Positions 1 to 6,601 of a DNA stretch of 22,704 nucleotides are shown one piece after another. The stretch comes from a virus. The stretch covers positions 1 through 22,704 of IMG/VR virus record IMGVR_UViG_3300006802_000630. One strand, given 5' to 3'. The notes below the pieces were generated by a model. The model was not told the DNA's origin, made no database searches, and saw nothing but the letters and a program-made list of their open reading frames with translations. The stretch's first letter is position 1. Each line of letters begins with the position of its first letter. The position numbers and the translations under genes were made by a program.

Positions 1-134
1 TCAATTACAATCATCCCCATTGCTTCGCACTTTTTAGCGAATTCATGTTCTTTTTGCATGGTCTTACCGATAGCGAAAACAAAAATAGAAGCAAGCGCTA
101 AAACTACAATCGTATTTATGATTTTGTATTTCAC
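1..134 (-). CDS. Small membrane protein, cut by window edge
   Basis: This short frame is open from a GTG at 134 to the left edge, 44 codons without a stop, so its C-terminus is missing. A strong ribosome site AAGGAGG (142-148) lies 7 bases before the GTG and overlaps the stop codon of the gene upstream, which supports a real, translationally coupled gene. The protein begins MKYKIINTIVVLALASIF and has one hydrophobic segment at about residues 5-23, then a charged stretch with two histidine/cysteine-containing patches. It could be a single-span membrane protein or have a signal anchor. I do not recognise a family. Confidence 0.6.
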   Translation of the reverse strand, partial: MKYKIINTIVVLALASIFVFAIGKTMQKEHEFAKKCEAMGMIVI

Positions 135-146
135 ACCAACACCTCC

Positions 147-365
147 TTAATCAATATCTGCATTGGCTATTAGTTTTTCTTTATTCCACCCATTATCTTC
201 TGCGCAATCTTCAAAGCATTGATCTCGTTTTTTTCGATATTCTTCATTCAAGCGTGCATTCAGTCGATCCATTGCATTCATTTCGAGATGCATTAAAGCA
301 ATGCGCATCTCTTGTGGTGTGGCTGTTTTATACCATTCGTTTTCTAGTATTTGCTTAATACACAC
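147..365 (-). CDS. Hypothetical charged small protein
   Basis: A 72-residue protein of unknown function. It starts at a GTG preceded by AGGAGG with a 6-base spacer. It lies 1 base after the stop of the DUF551 gene and its own stop overlaps the ribosome site of the next gene, so it sits inside a compact leftward operon. The sequence is soluble and helical, rich in Arg, Glu and Lys, with two cysteines near residues 50-54 (CFEDC). No catalytic motif is visible. The setting among DUF551 and winged-helix genes suggests an accessory phage gene. Confidence 0.7.
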   Translation of the reverse strand: MCIKQILENEWYKTATPQEMRIALMHLEMNAMDRLNARLNEEYRKKRDQCFEDCAEDNGWNKEKLIANADID

Positions 366-366
366 A

Positions 367-741
367 TCAAGCCTCCTGTGTTGGTGGTAGTGGCTGCCAG
401 TGGGTTACGTCATTGCTTTCAAATGAGCGCTCAACACAAGCAATATTCCCGTTGTAGTCTTTTTCTGCCTCAATATTGATAGTGCAAGCCTCCCACTCGC
501 CGCACCCCCAGTATCCAACGACATACGGCTGACAATCGTCGCTGTCTATCATTAATAAAACCCTTTCGCCTTGTTTTGGCTTGAATTCATCAACACTAAC
601 CCACGCGATCTGGTCTTTTTTAGCCTCAAGATTCTCCAAGCTAATGCGGTATGCAGTGTTTTCCTGCTCAAGCTCAATAGCTGCTTTACGCAATGCTAAT
701 ACCTGCTCAACTGTTACATGTGGTAAATCTTTGATACTCAT
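367..741 (-). CDS. DUF551 domain protein
   Basis: A 124-residue protein. Residues 1-45 form a helical, probably coiled segment, and residues 47-119 match the DUF551 pattern: W47-V-S-V near the start, the strand ERVLLMI, a WGCGEW core and the closing signature VTHWQPLP at about 112-119. DUF551 proteins are common in phage and prophage accessory regions and their function is unknown. The gene lies 12 bases after a winged-helix gene and 1 base before the next gene, so all three are probably cotranscribed. Family assignment is from motif recognition. Confidence 0.8.
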   Translation of the reverse strand: MSIKDLPHVTVEQVLALRKAAIELEQENTAYRISLENLEAKKDQIAWVSVDEFKPKQGERVLLMIDSDDCQPYVVGYWGCGEWEACTINIEAEKDYNGNIACVERSFESNDVTHWQPLPPTQEA

Positions 742-753
742 GCTTTATTCCTA

Positions 754-954
754 TTAATATTTATCTAACGAATATCGCGCTACACGGGTTTCAACACCAT
801 CTGCGCGGGTTACTTTAACCATTTCAGATACAATGCCTTCTATCTCACATACTCGGCTTCTGAGGTTATACACACCTAGCTTGTGGATAGCCTGTACACA
901 AGTTAAGTATTTGTGGGTTTTAAACCATTTGAGGATTTTTTGTCTATCAGTCAT
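754..954 (-). CDS. Small winged helix-turn-helix protein (HTH_39-like)
   Basis: A 66-residue protein with the layout of the HTH_39-type phage winged helix: an N-terminal helix (TDRQKILKWFKTHKYLT), a helix-turn-helix over about residues 18-38 ending in a basic recognition helix (NLRSRVCEI), then a beta wing with positive charge (VKVTRADGVETRVARYSL). It is the first gene of the leftward operon and divergent from the plus-strand cassette beginning at 1189, so it could bind the region between them. That role is inferred from position only. The ribosome site is AAGGTGA just upstream of the ATG. Confidence 0.7.
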   Translation of the reverse strand: MTDRQKILKWFKTHKYLTCVQAIHKLGVYNLRSRVCEIEGIVSEMVKVTRADGVETRVARYSLDKY

Positions 955-1188
955 AAGTCACCTTTATGTAAGTTGCACCCTGATTCTATATGTGTGTGAT
1001 ATTTAGTCATTGGCCAAAACTACCAAAATAAAATAAATGTTGTAAGTTTCTGCCAATTGCAAAGGCTTAGGATTGAGCTAGTATTTGGTTCGTGGCATGG
1101 GGCCACTGTTTAAATTGGTTGACACTGGGAAAGACTAGCTGTGCCTAGACAGGACTCTAGGCCGATTCATTTAATTAAGGTGGTTAGT
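955..1188. promoter_or_regulatory. Divergent intergenic region with CTAG motifs and hairpins
   Basis: This 234-bp spacer separates the leftward winged-helix operon from the rightward YopX cassette and holds no convincing gene. It contains a perfect TTGACA box at 1119-1124 facing the plus-strand cassette, though no good -10 box follows at 16-18 bp. CTAG occurs at 1078, 1135, 1145 and 1157, the last three spaced 10 and 12 bp apart. There are two short inverted repeats: GTGGC/GCCAC (1092-1106) and GCCTAG/CTAGGC (1143-1162). The arrangement is compatible with a promoter and an operator, which is an inference. Confidence 0.35.
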
Positions 1189-1353
1189 ATGACACTAAGA
1201 GAAACACTAGACAGAGCCTACGACTCAATGTCACTTCCATTCTTTGAAATGGCTGACAATTTAGTTATAGCGGCTAATAACTGGGCAAAGTCTCGCAATA
1301 TTGAGATTGACCCGTGGGAAGAAACACTTAAATACTTAAAGGTAAAATTATGA
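1189..1353 (+). CDS. Hypothetical small protein, first gene of plus-strand cassette
   Basis: A 54-residue protein of unknown function (MTLRETLDRAYDSMSLPF...). I chose the ATG at 1189 because TAAGGTGG sits 5-6 bases upstream; an in-frame GTG at 1141 falls inside an inverted repeat and has no ribosome site. The protein is soluble, mostly helical and mildly acidic at the start. Its stop overlaps the next ATG by four bases (ATGA), so the two genes are translationally coupled. It opens a four-gene rightward operon surrounded by leftward genes. Confidence 0.6.
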   Translation: MTLRETLDRAYDSMSLPFFEMADNLVIAANNWAKSRNIEIDPWEETLKYLKVKL

Positions 1354-1691
1354 TTCAAACAGTATATTTAAATACAGCTAAACTAAGCAAGGAATGCCGT
1401 GAATTCTATGGCATGACAGAAAATACACATGAAGCGCAGGTTTTCATTGATACCGAGCTATACGGAATGGCGTTTAAAGGCTTCTCAGTGTGCCAGAATG
1501 CTATTTACTTTGAAGAGCTACATAATGAGGCGTTAGAAGCTAAAGAGCGTGCTGATAAGCTTTTAAAGGCCTCACGTGAAGAAATGCGCATTCGCGATGA
1601 AGAGATATTGCGTGACGAGCGGGCGGCCACCATTAAAAGTTGGAACTGGCCAAAGAAGCTTGAAAATGAATTTTTAGAGGTTTTTGGGTAA
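1350..1691 (+). CDS. Hypothetical coiled-coil protein
   Basis: A 113-residue protein of unknown function. Residues 1-60 look globular with several aromatic residues and two cysteines. Residues 60-100 are a strongly charged helix rich in Glu, Arg and Lys that probably forms a coiled coil. The gene overlaps its predecessor by four bases and shares one base with the ATG of the YopX gene, so it is expressed as part of the same operon. No motif gives a function. Confidence 0.7.
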   Translation: MIQTVYLNTAKLSKECREFYGMTENTHEAQVFIDTELYGMAFKGFSVCQNAIYFEELHNEALEAKERADKLLKASREEMRIRDEEILRDERAATIKSWNWPKKLENEFLEVFG

Positions 1692-2053
1692 TGGAAAATA
1701 TTAAATTTAGACAGTTTTTAAAAGATGCATATAGAAAGAATGGCGAATCTTTTCATTATTGGGGTTATATTTCTGATGGGTTTGTTAGTCCAGTTGGTAA
1801 AAATATTTCAGATTTTGAAGGCGCTCAATACACAGGACTCAAGGATAAAAACGGCGTAGAGATTTACGAGGGTGATATTCTTGGATACAGGGAAGGCTTG
1901 CCTAGGGCTGTTGCTTTTGAGAACGGCTCTTTCAGATTAATTGATGATGACAATCATGCAAACCAAGCTCTTGTGGCGAGCACTGCAAAGAGACTTATAA
2001 TTGCAGGAAATGCACACGAAAACAAAGAATTATTAGGAAAATCAAATGCTTAG
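1691..2053 (+). CDS. YopX-family protein
   Basis: A 120-residue protein of the YopX family, first known from Bacillus phage SPbeta and widespread in phages; the function is unknown. Visible hallmarks are the N-terminal IKFRQF start, QYTGLKDKNG at 46-55, IYEGDI at 58-63 and the later strand AVAFENGSF. These make up the usual small beta-rich fold. The gene overlaps both neighbours, which marks it as a member of the tight plus-strand operon. YopX and DUF551 proteins often co-occur in phage early or accessory regions, so this block is probably not virion structure. Confidence 0.85.
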   Translation: MENIKFRQFLKDAYRKNGESFHYWGYISDGFVSPVGKNISDFEGAQYTGLKDKNGVEIYEGDILGYREGLPRAVAFENGSFRLIDDDNHANQALVASTAKRLIIAGNAHENKELLGKSNA

Positions 2054-2408
2054 GTATCGCAAAACAGAAGTAGAAGGCAAGATTTTATACCACAAAACAC
2101 ACCATGAGCAGCATTGGCGTAGGGTTAATCCTAAAGATTACGCTAAGGTGTGGGAAGCTGAAGCTAAGCGTATTCAGAAGTTGTTTGAATTGGAGCAGGC
2201 AAAAAACAAAGCATTAGCGGATGAATTAGAGTTTGCTTTAAGTCAAATATCATCACTAGATTTACTTGTGAAGCACGCAGGTGAAAAGGCTTTAGCTCAA
2301 GCTGAGAAGTACGCAAAACTAACAGATAAGTATTGCAGTGCCATCAATCAAAACATTGAGCTAAAAAAGAAGCTTTCTAAAGCAAGTCGCGGGCAATCCG
2401 TAGAATAG
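2046..2408 (+). CDS. Hypothetical coiled-coil protein
   Basis: A 120-residue protein of unknown function. The N-terminal 40 residues are basic with several histidines (HKTHHEQHW at about 16-24), a cluster that could bind metal, although this is only suggestive. Residues 45-112 form a long amphipathic helix typical of a coiled coil. The start overlaps the YopX gene by eight bases. The 3' end overlaps that of the convergent 66-residue gene by 32 bases, so the two transcripts are antisense to each other there. Confidence 0.7.
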   Translation: MLRYRKTEVEGKILYHKTHHEQHWRRVNPKDYAKVWEAEAKRIQKLFELEQAKNKALADELEFALSQISSLDLLVKHAGEKALAQAEKYAKLTDKYCSAINQNIELKKKLSKASRGQSVE

Positions 2409-2577
2409 CTTCACGATCATCTTTGAGCGCTGCAACGGCTTTATCATCAAGCTTAGTTACAGTGCTCTTAGATGCTTTTTCAGCAGCTTCAATAATTCCA
2501 TCTAGCGCTAACTCTAAAGCATGTTTCTTAAAGAAATACATACCTATAGCTGAGCCTATTTTTAAAAGTAACGGCAT
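2377..2577 (-). CDS. Small amphipathic protein in lysis group
   Basis: A 66-residue protein that begins with a hydrophobic/amphipathic helix (MPLLLKIGSAIGMYFF) and continues as a charged helical tail ending RIARDLL. It has a very good ribosome site (AAGGGG, 6-base spacer). The gene overlaps the 3' end of the 43-residue membrane protein gene, which in turn overlaps the M15 peptidase gene. This context suggests a lysis accessory role, but no full transmembrane helix is present beyond the first about 16 residues, so holin is not a safe call. Its C-terminal codons overlap the convergent plus-strand gene. Confidence 0.65.
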   Translation of the reverse strand: MPLLLKIGSAIGMYFFKKHALELALDGIIEAAEKASKSTVTKLDDKAVAALKDDREAILRIARDLL

Positions 2578-2693
2578 TTTAAACCCCTTAGTTTGGTTTT
2601 GGTTATGTGAATTAGGTCACAAGATAAAGCGAATACTAAGGCTATGGTTATTCCAATTACGAAAAGCCACATTATTAGTAAGCGCTTAATCAT
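2562..2693 (-). CDS. Single-span membrane protein, possible lysis protein
   Basis: A 43-residue protein (MIKRLLIMWLFVIGITIALV...) with a basic N-terminus, one strong hydrophobic span at about residues 5-24, a cysteine at 25 (ALSC) and a basic tail. Its ATG shares one base with the TGA of the M15 peptidase (TGATG), a classic coupled start, and its end overlaps the next gene by 16 bases. The position directly after an endolysin suggests a holin, pinholin or o-spanin-like protein. The cysteine after the hydrophobic segment resembles a lipobox only loosely, since position -3 is Ala. The function is inferred from context. Confidence 0.6.
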   Translation of the reverse strand: MIKRLLIMWLFVIGITIALVFALSCDLIHITKTKLRGLKCRYF

Positions 2694-3079
2694 CAGTAAT
2701 TCCAAGTTGGTACGTCTTTCCGGTCTATTTCAGTCCATGCTATGTGAACAAATCCACAATATGCACCACCTGCCACTCTCGTAGCACCATGGCGGCCTGC
2801 TAATACCTTTAGCTTGGTTTCCATAATAATATTATCACAGCGAACGTCTACAGCCTTACATAGCTGGTGATCACCGATATCGGCCTTTTTGATTTCATTA
2901 GGATGATAAGGACAGCGACCACCAGAAGTGATAACCATAGGCGCGTTTAGGTCATCACGGATAAGCTGCAATTTATCTAAGGACTCTTGATCTACGCTGC
3001 GGCGGTCACATTCCTTGTGGCCGCATGTGCAAAGTAGTTTAGGGTCTGTTTTTGGGTTGAAGTTTTTAGTGATAATCAT
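2693..3079 (-). CDS. M15-family peptidase, probable endolysin
   Basis: A 128-residue zinc peptidase of the Peptidase_M15_3 type, predicted to cut peptide cross-links of peptidoglycan for host lysis. The zinc ligands are visible as H71-x6-D78 and H112 in the closing strand FVHIAW. SGGRCPYHP at 52-60 is the usual family segment, and the N-terminal C-x-C-G-H-x2-C is common in phage members. The Asp that often follows the last histidine (HxD) is Ala here. There is no signal peptide, so a membrane partner is needed for export. It follows the tailspike gene. The ATG at 3079 has no adjacent ribosome site; the only good one serves a short overlapping leader frame. Confidence 0.85.
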   Translation of the reverse strand: MIITKNFNPKTDPKLLCTCGHKECDRRSVDQESLDKLQLIRDDLNAPMVITSGGRCPYHPNEIKKADIGDHQLCKAVDVRCDNIIMETKLKVLAGRHGATRVAGGAYCGFVHIAWTEIDRKDVPTWNY

Positions 3080-3101
3080 GTTGGTTTGTTTGCTTGGCCA
3101 T
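3066..3101 (-). CDS. Putative 11-residue leader frame overlapping M15 start
   Basis: A short frame, MAKQTNQHDYH, starts at an ATG 9 bases after AGGAG and ends 13 bases past the start codon of the M15 peptidase, in another frame. The peptidase frame has an in-frame stop upstream and no alternative start, and its ATG lacks its own ribosome site. Ribosomes loading at the leader would terminate just past the peptidase start, the geometry of termination-reinitiation coupling. This is an inference; the peptide need not have a function of its own. Confidence 0.3.
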   Translation of the reverse strand: MAKQTNQHDYH

Positions 3102-3151
3102 GGTGTTTAGCTCCTGTTGTTCGTGTTTTGCAAGTACCTTAGTTAATGCTA

Positions 3152-4816
3152 TTAGTTATCCACAGTAAGCAACCTTTGCCCAGAGCCACCACTATCGGCA
3201 GCACCGACTTTAACTTGACGCAAGCTAGTAGCAGCTCCATCATTAACAAGCAATAGCATAGATGTTTTATTAGATGTTGGTGCGTCAATAAGCCTTATTG
3301 CATCAGTGCCATTTACAGTAAACCTAAATGAGTAATCTGACCCTATGTAACTAATAACTGACTTCTTATCGAAGTTTAAGTTTACATTATTGCCATTAAC
3401 TAACCATTGCATCCCTGTTGTGCCGTCATAATCAACGACAAGATCATATCCTGAATTACCTATCAGTCCTGATGGTTTACTATTTGGAACCCATGTTTGC
3501 ATAGGTAAAGCAGAATAGGTAAATAATGACCTATCTGATGAATTATCACGGATAACTATGTCACGCACATTTCCAGATACATTCCTAACCCCTGTTTGTG
3601 TGTCTATGATTGAATTGTTTTCAGCGTAAGCGCCGATACTGTTGCCGGTAATAGTACAAGTCCTTAACTCAATATATCCATCCTTTTGAGCAAGTACACC
3701 TGTAGAAGTGTTGGTAAGATTACAATTTGAAACATTGAAATTATTCACCGTTACAACTTTAGAACCATCTCTTGATACCAGTCCTGCACTTGTACAGCCT
3801 GTTATGGTTATTGGGTTTGTGTTATCACTTACTGATCCACCAGAATTCCTATAATACCTTAGCCCGAATTTAGTAATATCATTACCAATTATATTGCATG
3901 TACCGATTACAACCATCTCTGAATCTTCTGAGCAGTTAAATCCAGCCTCTGCATTACTTTCAGAGTCACATGTATCAATAACACCACGGGTGCCGTTTTG
4001 AATTATAATTCCAGAACCAACCCCGCCAAAGTTCTGAACCTTAATATACTTAACCCTAACATTATTCATAGAGTTAAAGTTAAGCCCCATTGGCTTTGTA
4101 GCACTTGTACCATCAATAATAACACTGGGGACTCCAGCCAACAGCTCACCTTCTACGACTAGCTCATGTCTGTTTTTAACATTACTTATCGCTAGACCTT
4201 CATTGTATGTCCCTGCTGCAATTTTTATTGTTATGGTTGAGTTTGTCTTAAACTGGTATTTTTCAAATAACTCTGCGGCTCTATCTAGGGTCAGTACTGG
4301 CGAGCCTACCGTCAGACCAGAGTTAGTATCACTGCCAATTGTTGATACATAAATTTTATCTATACCTCCATCATCAATAATACTTTTATTCTCGCCAGAC
4401 CTATCGGCCAAACTTCTAGGCGTAGTTGTGCCTGTAGCAGTAACCAGTGCAGCGTTTAAAATATCCGATGTAGATACTTGCTCGAAAGTTAGCGGTGATC
4501 CTGATAGTACATTTGCAAAGTAATATTTCTGATTATCTTGACGATCATCTACGGCCATAGAGTAAGCGCCGTCAACAAGCAAGGTGACTATATTGCCTGA
4601 CGCATCAACAGGCACCCCTCCTGAGTTAGTCCTCACTGGTTGCGCTAATGCCACCTCCGTGCCATTCTCTTGACGACCTGTTACGACCTTTTGATTAGCT
4701 GGGATGCGAGGGTCTAGATCAATAGTTCCGATATAGATTTTAGCATCCCATAAAGGTCGACCCTTATTAGTATCAGGGAAGTACTCGACTGGTAATTGAA
4801 CTACGGCATTTGCCAT
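3152..4816 (-). CDS. Tailspike protein, P22 gp9-like head-binding domain
   Basis: A 554-residue tailspike that would bind the host surface polysaccharide, trimeric by family. Residues 1 to about 108 match the P22 gp9 head-binding domain: AKIYIGTIDLDPRIPANQ, then a QPVRTNSGG segment and the strand GAYSMAVDD. From about 155 (IYVSTIGSDTNSGL) a right-handed parallel beta-helix runs to about 430, with repeated short strands rich in Asn, Gly and Thr. The C-terminus ends in LRQVKVGAADSGGSGQ, a closing motif of many phage tail proteins. I chose the ATG at 4816 because AAGGTGAG lies 4-5 bases before it; a GTG three codons earlier is part of that ribosome site. No enzymatic residues can be assigned. 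Confidence 0.88.
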   Translation of the reverse strand: MANAVVQLPVEYFPDTNKGRPLWDAKIYIGTIDLDPRIPANQKVVTGRQENGTEVALAQPVRTNSGGVPVDASGNIVTLLVDGAYSMAVDDRQDNQKYYFANVLSGSPLTFEQVSTSDILNAALVTATGTTTPRSLADRSGENKSIIDDGGIDKIYVSTIGSDTNSGLTVGSPVLTLDRAAELFEKYQFKTNSTITIKIAAGTYNEGLAISNVKNRHELVVEGELLAGVPSVIIDGTSATKPMGLNFNSMNNVRVKYIKVQNFGGVGSGIIIQNGTRGVIDTCDSESNAEAGFNCSEDSEMVVIGTCNIIGNDITKFGLRYYRNSGGSVSDNTNPITITGCTSAGLVSRDGSKVVTVNNFNVSNCNLTNTSTGVLAQKDGYIELRTCTITGNSIGAYAENNSIIDTQTGVRNVSGNVRDIVIRDNSSDRSLFTYSALPMQTWVPNSKPSGLIGNSGYDLVVDYDGTTGMQWLVNGNNVNLNFDKKSVISYIGSDYSFRFTVNGTDAIRLIDAPTSNKTSMLLLVNDGAATSLRQVKVGAADSGGSGQRLLTVDN

Positions 4817-4895
4817 TTTACTCACCTTTTTGATTTAGTTTTTGGTGGTTTATGATTTTAAAAATTACTGTTTGCTTTGCTTTGTTTGCATTGCT

Positions 4896-4918
4896 CCCAG
4901 CTATTGCTAGTAGCTGGG
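4896..4918. repeat. Perfect 8-bp inverted repeat between ejection and tailspike genes
   Basis: CCCAGCTA and TAGCTGGG form a perfect stem around a 7-base loop in the 123-bp gap between the third ejection gene and the tailspike. No T tract follows directly on either strand, so it is not a standard intrinsic terminator. In the leftward transcript it lies about 80 bases before the tailspike start and could be a processing or stability hairpin. Confidence 0.6.
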
Positions 4919-4939
4919 TAATGACAACCGCTACTGTGT

Positions 4940-6601
4940 TTACTGTTTTCTATCTAACTCCTGAGCTGTAACGGTGGCAGACAGCAGCCCAGCATCCTTG
5001 GCATCCCTAAGCTCTGAAGCATAAAACACAGCGTCTTTGATAATCTTTTGGTTGCCACCCATAGACTTAATGCTGTCAATATCAACATCAGGCCGCATTA
5101 ATAGCTCTGTTAGCTCTGCGGTACTTCTCTTATCTTTAGGCACGTTTCGCATATATGCTTTTACTATCTCTTGTCCATTCTTGCCAGACTTGACAATATC
5201 CTGAGCAAACTTTGAGTTTTTACGGGTTAGCTTTTGTGCAAGTTTCATTGATACTTGACCAATAGCTGGAACCGCTACTGCTCCAAACGTACCGCCAACC
5301 GCACCACCAGCCCCGATACCAGCAAGTCCCGTTAGAACATTGGTTCGCTGACCTTCTGTAAACCCAAGTTTTCCCAAGGTTTTAAGTAGGTTTTCAGCCG
5401 TACCTCCTTGCACTACTTTATTCATAGCTGCAAGCTCGTCTCTATTAAACCCTTTACGCTTCTTCTTGTTGTTTAGTATTAATCTGAATTGCGTGCGAAT
5501 CCCATTCTCAAAGCCGCTAGCTTGATTCTCAGCTTTAAGCATAGCTTCATCTATGATTTCTGACTTCTTGGCTCTTGCCCATAAATCACGGGCTTGCCTG
5601 TATTTCTTACCAACATCAGCGCCGCCTTTTGCTGCAATTTTTGCCCCTTGACCATCAAGGAAGTCATCTAGTGCGTCAATAATTTTAGAGCCTATGGCTG
5701 AATCGGTTGGATTATCAAAACTATTTGCTGCAATCTGTGATACCTTTCTTAACTGGTCTATATCTGTTATAGACATATCCTTATCAAGGTCGCGTCCTAT
5801 TCTTTTTAGTAAGGCGTTTGACTTAGGTGTTAACTCAGGATCAAAACCTGATTTCTTCGCTATATCCTCTGCTTTTATTGCAAAGTCTAAAAAATCTGAC
5901 TGATCAACCTTCGCCCCAGTGTCGTCTATTTCTTTATATAAGCTTCTTGCTGTTTTCTTGATTGCGCTAGCTTCTGGTGAAGCTTTAGAAAGCGCTGCTG
6001 ATTCCTTTAATGTAATAGGCTTGGCCTGATTAACCGCCTTTGGCTTTGATACCGCACTGCCAAATCTTGCGGCCTGCCCCATTTGCTGGATTGGGCCGCT
6101 AAGTCCCGCTAAAGGCGCGAGAGCTTGACCTACCTCTCCAATAGCCTCAACATATTCTTGACCCTGTCCTGTGCGTGGCTGATAAGTAAGTTTAGACATT
6201 AAATCCTTGGCTTTCTTCTCTATGCGATTTGCAGCCTCGTTAGAGCCGAATTCACCGGTGCGTATCTCGTCAATAATACCTTGCAGTGAGCCGCCAATCA
6301 TACCAAGCGCGCCACCAGTCATGCCTGTTGCAGTAGTTAAGGCAGCTTCACCAGCGCCGATAGCTTTTTCTCCGATAGAAGGTTCAGGCTGTGGGGCTTG
6401 AGGTGCAATCTCACCATAGATATCAGGAATGTCACCACTTCTAGTAGTGAATTGCTCCTCGGTCATTGAGGCTGGTTGTGGTTCTTGCGCTGGCTGTGAC
6501 TCCATAGAGTCAAGATAAGCCGCCATTTCATTAACGGCAGCTATGTCACCAGCTGCATGAGCGGCCCTCATTCCTGTTATGATCTCGTCTCTTGTTGGCA
6601 T
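4940..6601 (-). CDS. Ejection (pilot) protein in gp16 position
   Basis: A 553-residue protein at the place of P22 gp16 (609 residues), the inner virion protein that helps DNA cross the host membrane. Two glycine/alanine-rich hydrophobic segments stand out, at about 82-110 and 422-449, and could insert in a membrane during ejection. Between them is a charged helical region. The segment at about 330-415 (YRQARDLWARAKKSEIIDEA followed by GFNRDELAAM and VVQGGTAENLLKTLGKLG) is a pattern I recognise from phage DNA-transfer proteins. The N-terminal 30 residues are a small helical motif. The start shares one base with the stop of the preceding gene. Similarity to gp16 itself is not evident; the assignment rests on order and composition. 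Confidence 0.7.
   Translation of the reverse strand: MPTRDEIITGMRAAHAAGDIAAVNEMAAYLDSMESQPAQEPQPASMTEEQFTTRSGDIPDIYGEIAPQAPQPEPSIGEKAIGAGEAALTTATGMTGGALGMIGGSLQGIIDEIRTGEFGSNEAANRIEKKAKDLMSKLTYQPRTGQGQEYVEAIGEVGQALAPLAGLSGPIQQMGQAARFGSAVSKPKAVNQAKPITLKESAALSKASPEASAIKKTARSLYKEIDDTGAKVDQSDFLDFAIKAEDIAKKSGFDPELTPKSNALLKRIGRDLDKDMSITDIDQLRKVSQIAANSFDNPTDSAIGSKIIDALDDFLDGQGAKIAAKGGADVGKKYRQARDLWARAKKSEIIDEAMLKAENQASGFENGIRTQFRLILNNKKKRKGFNRDELAAMNKVVQGGTAENLLKTLGKLGFTEGQRTNVLTGLAGIGAGGAVGGTFGAVAVPAIGQVSMKLAQKLTRKNSKFAQDIVKSGKNGQEIVKAYMRNVPKDKRSTAELTELLMRPDVDIDSIKSMGGNQKIIKDAVFYASELRDAKDAGLLSATVTAQELDRKQ

Noticed and set aside
1141-1188. GTG start at 1141 for the first plus-strand gene
   Set aside because: It lies within an inverted repeat with no ribosome site. 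The ATG at 1189 has TAAGGTGG.
2423-2689. Plus-strand frame opposite the lysis group
   Set aside because: It is the complement of two coupled minus-strand genes that have good ribosome sites, and it has none itself.
4852-4971. Plus-strand 39-residue hydrophobic frame (MILKITVCFALFALLP...) in the tailspike leader
   Set aside because: It has a signal-like look, but GGTGG is only 3 bases from the ATG, it runs against all neighbouring genes, spans the hairpin at 4896-4918 and overlaps the end of the ejection gene.
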